64,000 bases of DNA from an uncultured Oscillospiraceae bacterium (GTDB taxonomy: Bacteria; Bacillota; Clostridia; Oscillospirales; Ruminococcaceae), in the NCBI GenBank assembly GCA_934539585.1, contig CAKTCT010000008.1, positions 1 through 64,000 on the forward strand. Reading direction: 5' to 3'. Of the stretch, positions 47,580-57,298 are shown piece by piece. The position numbers and the translations under genes are program-made. The notes under the pieces were generated by a model. That model did not search any database, was not told the origin of the DNA, and saw only the letters and a list, made by a program, of their open reading frames with translations. Each line of letters begins with the position of its first letter. Position 1 is the first letter of the stretch.

Positions 47580-47840
47580 TGCGGAAGTTTGCGGAATTTT
47601 TAACGAACTTTTTGACGTTTTCTTTACATTATTATTGGAGAAGCGCTGCGGGGAAACGTTTTACCGGATGGGCACAATGCCCGAAAAAAGCCGAAAAAAA
47701 TTGTGAATGTTTGGCGTGACTTTTTTTCAAAAAAGCCTTTTCTTTTTTTTTTCAGCCGGTATAATGGTTATGAGTTCTTCATCCGCGGGCCTTTTATCAA
47801 GGCCCAACACCCTCGTCTGTTGAGATTGACAGGTGATACG

Positions 47841-49586
47841 ATGTTTTGTTTGAAATGGGTTTGGGAAAACCTCAAAGGGTACCGAGGTCGGTACGTGCTG
47901 GCCATCTGTCTGGTGATCTGCACCTCCCTGATGAACCTGGCGAACCCCATGATCTCCCAGCAGATCATTGACCGGGTGCTGATGCCCGCCGAAGGCGTGG
48001 AGCGGGAAATCGGCGCCCTGATCCCCCTGGTGGCCCTGATGGTGGGCTTTACCCTGCTGCGCACGGGGATCGGTTATCTGATGGTGATCACCTTCGAAAA
48101 GGCCGGCATCCTGGTGGCTACCAACATCCGCAGCTACATCTACCGGAACATGCAGCGGCAGGACATGAGCTTTTATGACCGGAACCGCACCGGCGACCTG
48201 ATGACCCGGCTCACCGGCGATATCGATGTGGTGCGGTATGTCACGGCCTACTCCTTCCGGCTGGCCGTGGATTCTCTGGTGGCGTTTATTGCGGTGCTGG
48301 TCTACTTCCTGCGGACCGACGTGGTGTTCACTCTGATTCTCTGCTGCATCTTCCCGCTGCTGTTCGGCATTACCTATACCTACTCCCGGAAGGTCCGGCC
48401 CTATTACGCCGATCAGCGGGAGCGGCTGTCGGTTCTGAACTCCCGGGCCCAGGAAAATATCGCGGGCAACCGGGTGGTCAAGGCCTTCGCCAAGGAGGAG
48501 CATGAGATTCACCTCTTTGATGAGAAGAACAAGGACTTCCACGACGCCTGCATCAACGTCAACTTCTTCTGGCTCAAGTATTTCCCCGCCATTGAAATGA
48601 GCGCCCAGGCCATGTCCATTGTGGTCCTCTGCCTTGGGAGCCTCTTTGTCATCAACGGGCGGATTACCGTGGGCCAGCTCATGGCCTTCTCCGGACTGGT
48701 GTGGACCTTTGCCAACCCCATCCGGAACCTGGGACCGCTGCTCAACGACGTCCAGCGGTTCATGACCAGCGCCTCCAAGGTCATCGAGCTCTATTACACC
48801 CGCCCCACCATCGTCAACCGCTACGGCTGCCGCAAGACCGACGAGCGGCTGAAAGGCGACATCGATTTTGAGGACGTGAACCTCTCTCTGGGGGGCCACC
48901 AGCTCCTCAAGCACATCAATCTCCACATCAGGCCCGGGGAGACAGTGGCCGTCATGGGCAACACCGGCTCCGGCAAGACCCTGATGATGAACCTGATCCC
49001 CCGGCTTTATGACATCACCTCCGGGACGCTGAAGATCGACGGCCTGCCCATCAAGGAGTGGGACCTCCACACCCTGCGGCACAACATCGGCATGGCCACC
49101 CAGGACGTGTTCCTGTTCTCGGACACCGTGGACGGCAACATCGCCTACGGCGACTCCTCCATGAGCGAGGAAATGACCCGGCACTACGCCAAGCTGGCTG
49201 CGGCGGACTTCATCGATAAGATGGAAAACGGCTTCGACACCATCGTCGGCGAACGGGGCGTGGGCCTCTCCGGCGGACAGAAGCAGCGTATCGCTCTGGC
49301 CCGGGCTCTGGCCGTCCGGCCCTCCATCCTGATCCTGGACGACACCACCTCCGCCGTGGATATGGAGACGGAGCACTTCATCCAGGAGAGTCTGGACAAC
49401 CTGGACTTCCCTTGCACCAAGCTCATCGTCGCCCAGCGGATTTCCACCACCCGGCGGGCCGACCGGATCGTGGTCCTCAAGGACGGCGAAATCTCCGAGA
49501 TCGGCACCCACGACGAGCTGATCAAGCGGGGAGGCTACTACACCGAAATCTGCCGGTTACAGGAAGCGATCGGAGGTGAGGACTAA
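47841..49586 (+). CDS. Heterodimeric ABC exporter, subunit with degenerate ATP site
   Basis: 581 residues. A six-helix type IV exporter domain (about 1-315) precedes the nucleotide-binding domain: Walker A GNTGSGKT, Q-loop ATQDVFLFS, signature LSGGQ, Walker B LILDDTTSAVD and switch AQRIST. The catalytic Glu after Walker B is replaced by Asp and the switch His by Gln. This is the pattern of the degenerate-site subunit of heterodimeric exporters such as TM287/288 or BmrCD. ATG 47841 is chosen; an upstream extension is T-rich and untypical. Its stop overlaps the start of the partner gene by 1 bp. Confidence 0.9.
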   Translation: MFCLKWVWENLKGYRGRYVLAICLVICTSLMNLANPMISQQIIDRVLMPAEGVEREIGALIPLVALMVGFTLLRTGIGYLMVITFEKAGILVATNIRSYIYRNMQRQDMSFYDRNRTGDLMTRLTGDIDVVRYVTAYSFRLAVDSLVAFIAVLVYFLRTDVVFTLILCCIFPLLFGITYTYSRKVRPYYADQRERLSVLNSRAQENIAGNRVVKAFAKEEHEIHLFDEKNKDFHDACINVNFFWLKYFPAIEMSAQAMSIVVLCLGSLFVINGRITVGQLMAFSGLVWTFANPIRNLGPLLNDVQRFMTSASKVIELYYTRPTIVNRYGCRKTDERLKGDIDFEDVNLSLGGHQLLKHINLHIRPGETVAVMGNTGSGKTLMMNLIPRLYDITSGTLKIDGLPIKEWDLHTLRHNIGMATQDVFLFSDTVDGNIAYGDSSMSEEMTRHYAKLAAADFIDKMENGFDTIVGERGVGLSGGQKQRIALARALAVRPSILILDDTTSAVDMETEHFIQESLDNLDFPCTKLIVAQRISTTRRADRIVVLKDGEISEIGTHDELIKRGGYYTEICRLQEAIGGED

Positions 49587-51370
49587 TGGCGACCCGGAAC
49601 AAATACGACGTAGACGAGACCCTGGAAACTCCATTCAGTTTCAAGCACTTCAAACGGGCGGCGGTTTACGCCAAGCGCCATACCAGGAAGATGGTCCTGG
49701 CCATGCTGGCCAGCATGGTGGCGGCCCTGTCCTCCCTGGTGTACCCCATGATCCTCCAGCGGGCCTTTGACGTGGTCATTCCCTCCAAGGATTACACCCA
49801 GCTGGGGCTTCTGACCCTTGTCACCGTCCTGAGCATCGCGCTGAGCATCGCCATGACCACCATCCGCGCCCGGATTATGACCCGGGTGGGCCAGGACATC
49901 ATCTACGACATGCGGAAGGACCTGTTCGACCATCTGCAGAAACTGCCTTTCACCTTCTACGACAGCCGCCCCCACGGGAAGATTCTGACCCGGGTGATCC
50001 ATTACATCAACAACGTGTCGGATATGCTGTCCAACGGCATCATCAACTTCATCATGGACATCTTTAACCTGCTGTTCATCGCTCTTTTCATGTTCTTCGT
50101 CAACGTGGAGCTGTCCTTGATCATCATTGCAGGCGTGCCGGTGTTCGTGGCGGTTATTATGATCATCAAGCCCGCCCAGCGGAAGGTCTGGCAGAAGGTG
50201 TCCAATAAGGGCTCCAACATGAACGCCTACCTCCAGGAAAGCCTGGACGGCGCGAAAATTACCCAGCTGTTCACCCGGGAGGAACAGAACGCCCAGATTT
50301 TCGACCGGCTGAACATGGACTACTTCCACCTGTGGAACAAGGCCCAGCGGATTTCCAACTGCGTCTGGGTCACGGTGGACAACGTCACCACCTGGGTGGT
50401 CGGCGCCATGTACATCGTAGGCGTGCTGGTGATGAACCCCATGGCCTCCTTCGGCACCATCGCCGCCGTGTCCAACTACGCCTGGCGGTTCTGGCAGCCG
50501 CTGCTGAACCTGTCCAACCTCTATAATACCTTCATCAACGGCATCGCCTACCTGGAACGCATCTTTGAGATGATCGACGAGCCGGTGGACATCGACGACG
50601 CCCCTGACGCCACGGAGCTTCCCAAAATCCAGGGCCGCGTCACCTTCGACCATGTGACCTTCGCCTACGAGCCTCCCCGGAATGTTCTGGAGGATGTTTC
50701 CTTCGACGTGAAGCCCGGCGAGAGCATCGCCCTGGTTGGCCCCACGGGAGCAGGCAAATCCACCATCGTCAACCTGATCTCCCGGTTCTACAACGTCACC
50801 GGCGGCCGCATCCTCATTGACGGCCACGACATTTCCAAAGTGACCCTCCACTCCCTCCGGTCCCAGATGGGCATCATGCTCCAGGACAGCTTCATCTTCT
50901 CCGGAACGGTGATGGACAACATCAAGTACGCCAAGCTGGACGCCACCGACGAGGAAGTCCGCCGGGCCTGCAAGACGGTCTGCGCCGACGAGTTCATCGA
51001 GGAAATGGAAAACGGCTACCTCACCGAAGTCAACGAACGGGGCTCCCGGCTCTCCCAGGGCCAGCGGCAGCTGCTGTCCTTCGCCCGGACCCTGCTGGCG
51101 GACCCCAAAATCCTCATCCTGGACGAAGCCACCTCCTCCATTGACGCCAAGACGGAACGGATGGTCCAGACGGCCCTCAACGAGCTGCTGAAGGGCCGGA
51201 CCTCCTTCATCATCGCCCACCGGCTGTCCACCATCAAGAACTGTGACCGGATCATGTACATCTCCAACAAGGGGATTTCCGAGTGCGGCTCCCACGAGGA
51301 ACTGCTGGCCAAGAAAGGCGACTACTACAAACTCTATACTGCCCAGCGGACGGGTAATCTGGGGCTGTAA
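49586..51370 (+). CDS. Heterodimeric ABC exporter, catalytic subunit
   Basis: 594 residues. The exporter membrane domain (about 1-330) is followed by Walker A GPTGAGKS, Q-loop MLQDSFIFS, signature LSQGQ, Walker B LILDEATSSID and H-switch IAHRLST. The Walker B Glu and switch His are canonical, while the signature (LSQGQ rather than LSGGQ) is slightly altered. With the subunit upstream it forms one consensus and one degenerate ATP site. The pair probably exports drugs, lipids or peptides. Translational coupling (TAATG) implies equal amounts of both. Confidence 0.92.
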   Translation: MATRNKYDVDETLETPFSFKHFKRAAVYAKRHTRKMVLAMLASMVAALSSLVYPMILQRAFDVVIPSKDYTQLGLLTLVTVLSIALSIAMTTIRARIMTRVGQDIIYDMRKDLFDHLQKLPFTFYDSRPHGKILTRVIHYINNVSDMLSNGIINFIMDIFNLLFIALFMFFVNVELSLIIIAGVPVFVAVIMIIKPAQRKVWQKVSNKGSNMNAYLQESLDGAKITQLFTREEQNAQIFDRLNMDYFHLWNKAQRISNCVWVTVDNVTTWVVGAMYIVGVLVMNPMASFGTIAAVSNYAWRFWQPLLNLSNLYNTFINGIAYLERIFEMIDEPVDIDDAPDATELPKIQGRVTFDHVTFAYEPPRNVLEDVSFDVKPGESIALVGPTGAGKSTIVNLISRFYNVTGGRILIDGHDISKVTLHSLRSQMGIMLQDSFIFSGTVMDNIKYAKLDATDEEVRRACKTVCADEFIEEMENGYLTEVNERGSRLSQGQRQLLSFARTLLADPKILILDEATSSIDAKTERMVQTALNELLKGRTSFIIAHRLSTIKNCDRIMYISNKGISECGSHEELLAKKGDYYKLYTAQRTGNLGL

Positions 51371-51374
51371 CCCA

Positions 51375-51418
51375 AAAGGCTCCCTGAATCGGCGCGTGTG
51401 CCGGTTTGGGGGGCCTTT
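51375..51418 (+). terminator. Probable terminator of the ABC pair
   Basis: AAAGGCTCCC (from 51375) and GGGGGGCCTTT (to 51418) form a stem, followed by GCTCTTTTG. Confidence 0.5.
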
Positions 51419-51450
51419 GCTCTTTTGCGGCGGGATTTTTCGGGTTTTTG

Positions 51451-51479
51451 TTGCCATTTTCCCACTTTTATGCTATGCT
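51451..51479 (+). promoter_or_regulatory. Promoter of asnA
   Basis: TTGCCA (51451-51456), 17-nt spacer, TATGCT (51474-51479). The leader to asnA is only about 30 nt, so there is no T-box. Confidence 0.6.
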
Positions 51480-51517
51480 TAGATAGGATTTTACTGCACC
51501 AAAGAGGAGGACGTTCT

Positions 51518-52531
51518 ATGTCATTATCCAAGCTCCAGCTGCCGGAGGGCTACCGCCCGGCCCTGGACATCCTGCAAACCGAAATCGCCATCAAGCTGGT
51601 CAAGGACACCTTTGAACGGGAACTTGCCCAGAAGCTCCACCTGACCCGGGTCTCGGCCCCCCTGTTCGTCCGGAAGAACAGCGGCATCAACGACAACTTG
51701 AACGGCGTGGAGCGCCCGGTTTCCTTCGATATCTCCGACATCGGCGAGGAAGTGGAGATTGTCCACTCCCTGGCCAAGTGGAAGCGTCTGGCCCTGAAGC
51801 GCTACCACTTCGGCCCCAACACCGGCCTGTACACCGACATGAACGCTATCCGCCGGGACGAGGAGCTGGACAACCTCCACTCCGTTTATGTGGACCAGTG
51901 GGACTGGGAAAAAATCCTCACCCCGGAGACCCGGACCCCCGAGACCCTCCGCCACACCGTCCGCCGGATCATGCGGGCCTTGAAGGAGACGGAGGAGGCC
52001 CTCCACCGGGCCAATCCGGAGATCGAGCCCTTTATCAAGGAGCAGGTCACCTTCCTGACGGCCCAGGAGCTTCTGGACCGCTACCCCGGCCTTTCCCCCA
52101 AGGAGCGGGAAAACGCCGCCGCCAAGGAGTACGGCACCATCTTCGTCATGGGCATCGGCGGGGCCCTCTCCGACGGCAGGCCCCACGACGGCCGGGCCCC
52201 GGACTACGACGACTGGGCCCTGAACGGCGACATCCTCATCTGGTACCCCGTGCTGAACCGGGCGGTGGAGCTGTCCTCCATGGGCATCCGGGTCAACGAG
52301 GAATCCCTCCGTCGGCAGCTGGAGCTGGCAGGCTGCCCGGAGCGGGCGGAGCTGCCCTTCCACAAGATGCTTCTGGACGGCCAGCTGCCCCTGACCATCG
52401 GCGGCGGCATCGGACAGTCCCGGCTCTGCATGGTGCTGCTCCACAAGGCCCACATCGGCGAGGTCCAGGCGTCCATCTGGGACGACGAGACCCTGAAAGC
52501 CTGCACGGCAGACGCCATCACCCTTCTGTAA
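51518..52531 (+). CDS. asnA: Aspartate-ammonia ligase
   Basis: 337 residues, normal for AsnA. Landmarks are LHLTRVSAPLFV, GINDNLNGVERPV, the class II tRNA-synthetase-like core (HFGPNTGLYTDMNAIRRDEELDNLHSVYVDQWDWE) and LTIGGGIGQSRLCM. It makes asparagine from aspartate, ammonia and ATP. ATG 51518 has AGAGGAGG nine bases upstream. The glutamine synthetase gene follows 51 bp after its stop, which groups two ammonia-fixing ligases. Confidence 0.95.
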   Translation: MSLSKLQLPEGYRPALDILQTEIAIKLVKDTFERELAQKLHLTRVSAPLFVRKNSGINDNLNGVERPVSFDISDIGEEVEIVHSLAKWKRLALKRYHFGPNTGLYTDMNAIRRDEELDNLHSVYVDQWDWEKILTPETRTPETLRHTVRRIMRALKETEEALHRANPEIEPFIKEQVTFLTAQELLDRYPGLSPKERENAAAKEYGTIFVMGIGGALSDGRPHDGRAPDYDDWALNGDILIWYPVLNRAVELSSMGIRVNEESLRRQLELAGCPERAELPFHKMLLDGQLPLTIGGGIGQSRLCMVLLHKAHIGEVQASIWDDETLKACTADAITLL

Positions 52532-52582
52532 CCCTCCCCGCCGGGCCTGGCAGCCGGCGGAATCCATCCAAGGAGGCCCACT

Positions 52583-54667
52583 ATGGGATACGATTTTTCA
52601 AAATTCGGACGCAACGTCTTTCACGATACCGTCATGCGGGAAAAGCTCTCCAAGAGCACCTATCAGGCCCTCCGCCGGTCCATCGACCTGGGGGAGCCTT
52701 TGGAGCCCGACGTGGCTGAGGTGGTGGCCTCGGCCATGAAGGACTGGGCCGTGGAGCAGGGGGCGACCCACTTCACCCACTGGTTCCAGCCCATGACCAC
52801 CTTTACCGCAGGCAAGCACGACGCTTTCCTTTCGCCCACCAAGGACGGCCGGGGGATCCTGGAGTTTTCCGGCAAGGAGCTCATCGTCGGCGAGCCCGAC
52901 GCCTCCTCCTTCCCCAGCGGAGGGCTCCGCAGCACCTTTGAGGCCCGGGGCTACACCGCCTGGGACTGCACCTCTCCGGCCTTTGTCCGGGAGGGGACCC
53001 TGTATATCCCCACGGCGTTCTATTCCTATACCGGCGAGGCCCTGGACACCAAGACCCCGCTGCTCCGCTCCAATCAGGCCGTGAACCGGGAGGCGCTTCG
53101 GGTCCTCCGGGCCTTCGGCAACAAAACGGCCACCCGGGTCAGCCCCACGGTGGGCGCAGAGCAGGAGTACTTCCTCATCGACCGGAAAACCTACGAGCAG
53201 CGCCTGGACCTGAAGCTCTGCGGCCGGACCCTTTTCGGGGCCAGGCCCCCCAAGGGCCAGGAAATGGACGACCACTACTGCGGCCGCATCCGGCTGCGGG
53301 TGCGGCAGTTCATGCGGGACCTGGACGAGGCCCTCTGGAGCCTGGGAGTCCCCGCCAAAACCGAGCACAACGAGGCGGCCCCCGCCCAGCATGAGCTGGC
53401 TCCGGTGTTCGAGGCCGTCAACGTGGCCTGCGACCACAACCAGCTGATCATGGAGGTCATGCGGGAGGCCGCCAAGAAAAACGGCCTGGCCTGCCTTCTC
53501 CACGAAAAGCCCTTTGAGGGGGTCAACGGCTCCGGCAAGCACAACAACTGGTCTTTGTCTACCAACGACGGACAGAACCTGCTGGACCCCGGCCAGACGC
53601 CTTATGAGAACCTGCAGTTCCTGGTGTTCCTGTCGGCGGTGGTCACCGGCGTGGACAATTACGCCGACCTCCTGCGGATGAGCGCCGCCAACGCCGGCAA
53701 CGACTTCCGTCTGGGGGGACATGAGGCCCCTCCCGGCATCGTGTCCATCTTCCTGGGGGACCAGCTCTGGGGAATCTTAGAGCACATCGCCCACGGGGAC
53801 ACCGTCTCCGAAACGCCCTCCTGCCTCCTGGAGACCGGCGTGGCCACGCTGCCCCGGCTCCCCAAGGACGGATCCGACCGGAACCGCACCTCGCCCTTTG
53901 CCTTCACCGGAAACAAATTTGAATTCCGGATGGTGGGGTCTTCGGCGTCGGTGGCAGTTTCCAGCTATGTGCTGAACACCATTGTGGCCGATACGCTCCG
54001 GGAATTTGCCGACCGGCTGGAATCCTGCGACGATTTTGACGCGGAAATCCAGCGCATCGTCAAGGACACCGTGGAGAAACACGGCCGCATCGTCTTCAAC
54101 GGCAACAACTACACCGAGGAATGGGTGGAGGAAGCCGCCCGCCGGGGGCTCCCCAACCGGACCAACACCGTGGACGCCGTGGAGGCCATGCTGGAGGAAA
54201 AGAACCTGGCCCTGATGGAGCGGCTGGGGGTCATGTCCCGGACGGAGTGCGAGTCCCGCCACGAGATCATGCTGGAAAACTACTGCAAGGTGGTCAACAT
54301 CGAGGGCGCGGCCATGGCCGAAATGGCCCGGCGGCAGATTCTTCCCGCCGCCATGGAGTTCGCCGGGAAAGCTGCAGATTCTTACGCCAGGCTCTCCGCC
54401 GCAGGCATTAAAAACGACAGCATTTTCCGGCTCACCGCCCGGCTTTCCGACCTGATCACCGCCGTGGACCGGTCCGCCGGGGAGCTGGAAAAGGCTCTGG
54501 CACGGCGCGAGACCGCCGCCACCCTGTCGGACAACGCCCGGATGCATCGGGACGAGGTCCGGACCGTCATGCAGGAGCTCCGCCGGGAGGTGGACGACAT
54601 GGAACGCCTGATCTCCGATAAGGACTGGCCCATGCCCACCTACGCCGACCTGCTCTACCGTATCTGA
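52583..54667 (+). CDS. glnA: Type III glutamine synthetase
   Basis: 694 residues, the large GlnN/GSIII type. N-terminal motif FGRNVFHDTVMREKLSKSTY precedes GATHFTHWFQPMT, AEQEYFLI, EHNEAAPAQHELAP, GSGKHNNWS and NRTSPFAFTGNKFEFRMVGSSAS. It converts glutamate, ammonia and ATP to glutamine in the cytoplasm. GSIII is the common form in gut Clostridia and Bacteroidetes. AAGGAGG lies upstream of the ATG, and it is likely cotranscribed with asnA. Confidence 0.95.
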   Translation: MGYDFSKFGRNVFHDTVMREKLSKSTYQALRRSIDLGEPLEPDVAEVVASAMKDWAVEQGATHFTHWFQPMTTFTAGKHDAFLSPTKDGRGILEFSGKELIVGEPDASSFPSGGLRSTFEARGYTAWDCTSPAFVREGTLYIPTAFYSYTGEALDTKTPLLRSNQAVNREALRVLRAFGNKTATRVSPTVGAEQEYFLIDRKTYEQRLDLKLCGRTLFGARPPKGQEMDDHYCGRIRLRVRQFMRDLDEALWSLGVPAKTEHNEAAPAQHELAPVFEAVNVACDHNQLIMEVMREAAKKNGLACLLHEKPFEGVNGSGKHNNWSLSTNDGQNLLDPGQTPYENLQFLVFLSAVVTGVDNYADLLRMSAANAGNDFRLGGHEAPPGIVSIFLGDQLWGILEHIAHGDTVSETPSCLLETGVATLPRLPKDGSDRNRTSPFAFTGNKFEFRMVGSSASVAVSSYVLNTIVADTLREFADRLESCDDFDAEIQRIVKDTVEKHGRIVFNGNNYTEEWVEEAARRGLPNRTNTVDAVEAMLEEKNLALMERLGVMSRTECESRHEIMLENYCKVVNIEGAAMAEMARRQILPAAMEFAGKAADSYARLSAAGIKNDSIFRLTARLSDLITAVDRSAGELEKALARRETAATLSDNARMHRDEVRTVMQELRREVDDMERLISDKDWPMPTYADLLYRI

Positions 54668-54681
54668 TGGGAGGGAGTTTG

Positions 54682-55248
54682 TTGGAACGCTTCGATTTTT
54701 CCCGGGGCGGCTGGGACCCGGCGGAGTTTTGTCCGGCCTGGTCCACAGCCTGCAAGGTCCACCGGCATTTTCTTCAGGAGGACGACTGCCTGACAAATTC
54801 CGCAGACGCCGATGGGAACTTTGACTATGCCAGCATGGTGACAAAAAAGACCTACGGCGCCGGAACCAGGCTCCGGACCCGCTGCTCCTTTGAGAGCTTC
54901 GGCGCGCCGCTGATCGTCTTCACCAACGACCTCCGGGAGGGGGACGACGGGGCGGTTTACGGCCTGCATTTCGAGGTGGTCGCCTACGAAGGCGGCTGCA
55001 ATATCTGGCGGATCGTTCCGGCGGACACAGCCCGGGGGATTGCCACCACCGCTCTGGCAAAGGTGCGGTTTCCTGTTCCGGCCCAGTCGGAGATCGATCT
55101 GGAGGTGGAGCTCAAGGACCGGGCCATAGGGGTCCGGGTCAACGGGCACTCCTTTGAAATCCACTGCGGCGAGCTGCCGGAGCGGGTCCACGTGGGTATC
55201 ACGGCCTGCGAGGGGATTAACCGGTTCTACGATTTTTCCATTGAATAA
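54682..55248 (+). CDS. Hypothetical beta-sandwich protein
   Basis: 188 residues. Composition and pattern suggest a concanavalin/laminin-G-like beta sandwich (GTRLRTRCSFESFGAPLIVFTND; EIDLEVELKDRAIGVRVNGHSFEIHCGELPERVHVGI; ending RFYDFSIE, as in jelly-roll carbohydrate-binding modules). There is no signal peptide. I chose TTG 54682, with GGGAGGG six bases upstream. An ATG at 54667 overlaps the glnA stop and lacks an SD. Downstream of glnA on the same strand, so possibly in its operon; role unknown, perhaps carbohydrate binding. Confidence 0.65.
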   Translation: MERFDFSRGGWDPAEFCPAWSTACKVHRHFLQEDDCLTNSADADGNFDYASMVTKKTYGAGTRLRTRCSFESFGAPLIVFTNDLREGDDGAVYGLHFEVVAYEGGCNIWRIVPADTARGIATTALAKVRFPVPAQSEIDLEVELKDRAIGVRVNGHSFEIHCGELPERVHVGITACEGINRFYDFSIE

Positions 55249-55252
55249 AAAT

Positions 55253-55286
55253 CCGCCCCGCGCCGGGAACTTCCGGTGCGGGGCGG
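55253..55286. terminator. Bidirectional terminator between convergent genes
   Basis: CCGCCCCGCGCCGG (55253-55266) pairs with CCGGTGCGGGGCGG (55273-55286). It is flanked by an A-run on the left, which reads as a T-run on the minus strand. Confidence 0.7.
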
Positions 55287-55305
55287 CTGTCGTTCTGGGG
55301 GAAAC

Positions 55306-57084
55306 TTATTTGTACAGGGGGCCGTAAGCCGCGCAGGCGCGGTAGTCGGCGGCTTCCTTGTCCTTGGTGCCGAAGGCGGCCCAGCTGTGGGGACGGTAGA
55401 TGTCCGCGTCGTCCACGTTGTGGAGGGAGACGGGAATCCGCAGCATGGAGGCCAGGGTGATCAGGTCCTTGCCCACATGGCCGTAGCAGAACGCGCCGTG
55501 GTTGGCGCCCCAGTTGGCCATGACGTCGTAGACGCTTTCGAAGCCCTTGGCGCCCAGCCGGGGAGCGAACCAGGTGGTGGGCCAGGTCCTATCCGTCCGG
55601 TCGTCCAGGATCTGGTGGACGTCGTCCTCCAGGGTGACGGTGTAGCCCTCGGCCAGCTGAAGGACCGGGCCCACGCCGTCGATGAGGTTCACCCGGACCA
55701 GGGTCACAGGCATCTCGGCCTGGGTCTTGAAGTGGGAGGAGAATCCGCCGCCGCGGAAGTATTCATGGTTGGCGTTGGGCCAGTCGGTGGCGTTCATGAT
55801 GGCCTTGATGTCGGCATCTTCCACGTCCCACCATTTCTTCATGCAGGGATTGCCGTCCTTGTCCTTGGCCAGACCGGTGCCGTCCAGGGCGGCCGCACCG
55901 GAGTTGATCAGGTGCATGAAGCCGTTGGCGGCCTTGCCGGTGAGCTTCTTGCCGGTGACGCGCTCCACGGCCTCGGGGCTCCAGTAGGTGCGGACGTCGG
56001 CGAAGACGGTGGCGGCGTTGGTCAGCAGCTTGCCGAAGAGCATGGCGGTGCCGTTGAGGCCGTCGTTTTCCGTGGCCAGGATGGTGGGCTCCTTCTTGCC
56101 GTTCCAGTTGAAGGTGGTGTTCATCATGGCTTCGGTGAAGTCGCCGTTGGGCAGCCAGTCGGTCCACATCCGCTGGCCCTGGAAGCCGCCAAGGATTCCG
56201 TTGCGGCCCAGCGCTTCCTCGTGCCAGCCCATTTCGTCCAGCTTGGGATTGCCCAGCATGATATCCCGGACGATGAGGGTCATTTTCACCACGAAATCCC
56301 AGTCGTCCTTGACCACCTTGGACTTCTGGACGATGTCGGCCAGGACCTTGGGGGCGGCGTTGACGTTGATGCCGGGGCGGCAGTTTTCCTTGACCCAGGC
56401 CATGGCCACGGCGAATTCCTCGTGGTCGTAAATTTCTAAGGTCATGCGGCGGAGAATTTCGGTCATATCCACCCACTCGGCCCGGATGCCCAGGTATTTC
56501 TGGAAGAAGGAGGCGTCGCAGTAGGAGCCCATGATGCCCATGGCCACGGAGCCGATGTTCACGTAGGCTTTGTTCTTCATCTGTCCCACGGCCAGGGCGC
56601 AGCGGGCGAAGCGGAGGAGCTTCTCGGAGACGTCGGCGGGGATGGAGGTGTCCGCGGCGTCCTGGACGTCATGGCCGTAGATGGAGAAGGCGGGGAGCCC
56701 TCTCTGGGCGTGGGCGGCCATGGCGGCGGCCAGGTAGACTGCGCCGGGGCGCTCGGTGCCGTTGAAGCCCCAGACGGCCTTGATGGTCTTGGGGTCCAGG
56801 TCCATGGTCTCGGAGCCGTAGCACCAGCAAGGGGTGACGGTGAGGGTGGCCACCACGTTTTCCGCGGCGAATTTCTCCGCGCACCGGGCGGATTCCGCGC
56901 CGCCGCCGATGGTGGAGTCGGCGATCACACATTCCGCAGGGGTGCCGTCGGAGTAGCGGAGATTTTCCGAGATGAGCTTCGCAGCGGCGTTGGCCATGCC
57001 CATGGTCTGGGCCTCCAGGCTTTCCCGGATGCCGCCCCAACGACCGTCGATCACGGGGCGAATCCCGATTTTCGGTTTGTTCAT
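55306..57084 (-). CDS. fucI: L-fucose isomerase
   Basis: 592 residues, full length for FucI. It starts MNKPKIGIRPVIDGRWGGIRESLE, with TPCWCYGSETMD, VWGFNGTERPGAVYL, the metal-site regions ATENDGLNGTAMLF (Glu/Asp) and GGGFSSHFKTQAEMP, and the C-terminal ANWGANHGAFCYGHVG. It converts L-fucose to L-fuculose, and the family also takes D-arabinose. GGAGGAATTGCT is upstream of the ATG. A palindromic operator lies in its leader. The rest of a fucose pathway (kinase, aldolase) is not in the window. It is divergent from the GH127-like glycosidase. Confidence 0.92.
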   Translation of the reverse strand: MNKPKIGIRPVIDGRWGGIRESLEAQTMGMANAAAKLISENLRYSDGTPAECVIADSTIGGGAESARCAEKFAAENVVATLTVTPCWCYGSETMDLDPKTIKAVWGFNGTERPGAVYLAAAMAAHAQRGLPAFSIYGHDVQDAADTSIPADVSEKLLRFARCALAVGQMKNKAYVNIGSVAMGIMGSYCDASFFQKYLGIRAEWVDMTEILRRMTLEIYDHEEFAVAMAWVKENCRPGINVNAAPKVLADIVQKSKVVKDDWDFVVKMTLIVRDIMLGNPKLDEMGWHEEALGRNGILGGFQGQRMWTDWLPNGDFTEAMMNTTFNWNGKKEPTILATENDGLNGTAMLFGKLLTNAATVFADVRTYWSPEAVERVTGKKLTGKAANGFMHLINSGAAALDGTGLAKDKDGNPCMKKWWDVEDADIKAIMNATDWPNANHEYFRGGGFSSHFKTQAEMPVTLVRVNLIDGVGPVLQLAEGYTVTLEDDVHQILDDRTDRTWPTTWFAPRLGAKGFESVYDVMANWGANHGAFCYGHVGKDLITLASMLRIPVSLHNVDDADIYRPHSWAAFGTKDKEAADYRACAAYGPLYK

Positions 57085-57102
57085 AGCAATTCCTCCTTAA
57101 TT

Positions 57103-57116
57103 CTTAAACGTTTAAG
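57103..57116. promoter_or_regulatory. LacI-type operator in the fucI leader
   Basis: CTTAAACGTTTAAG, a perfect 14-bp palindrome with central CG as in LacI/GalR operators. It lies about 40 bp downstream of the predicted fucI start site, suited to roadblock repression. The regulator gene is not in the window. Confidence 0.6.
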
Positions 57117-57161
57117 GTTTGCGCAAATAAAATAAGCAGAACCGCTCTGCCTCTTTCCTTC

Positions 57162-57190
57162 ATTCTAGCATGATTTGCCGGGATTGTCAA
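57162..57190 (-). promoter_or_regulatory. Promoter of fucI
   Basis: Minus strand TTGACA, 17-nt spacer, TAGAAT. Confidence 0.7.
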
Positions 57191-57298
57191 CGGAAAGAGG
57201 ATAAAATTTCCCCACAAAAAGGTAAAAATCGCCCACTGCATCCCCGGGGATTTTGCGGTATCATGGTACTGAAATCACCGGAAAGCGAGGACATTCCC

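Noticed and set aside
51480..51517. T-box leader for asnA
   Set aside because: The leader is only about 30 nt, with no specifier stem or T-box sequence.
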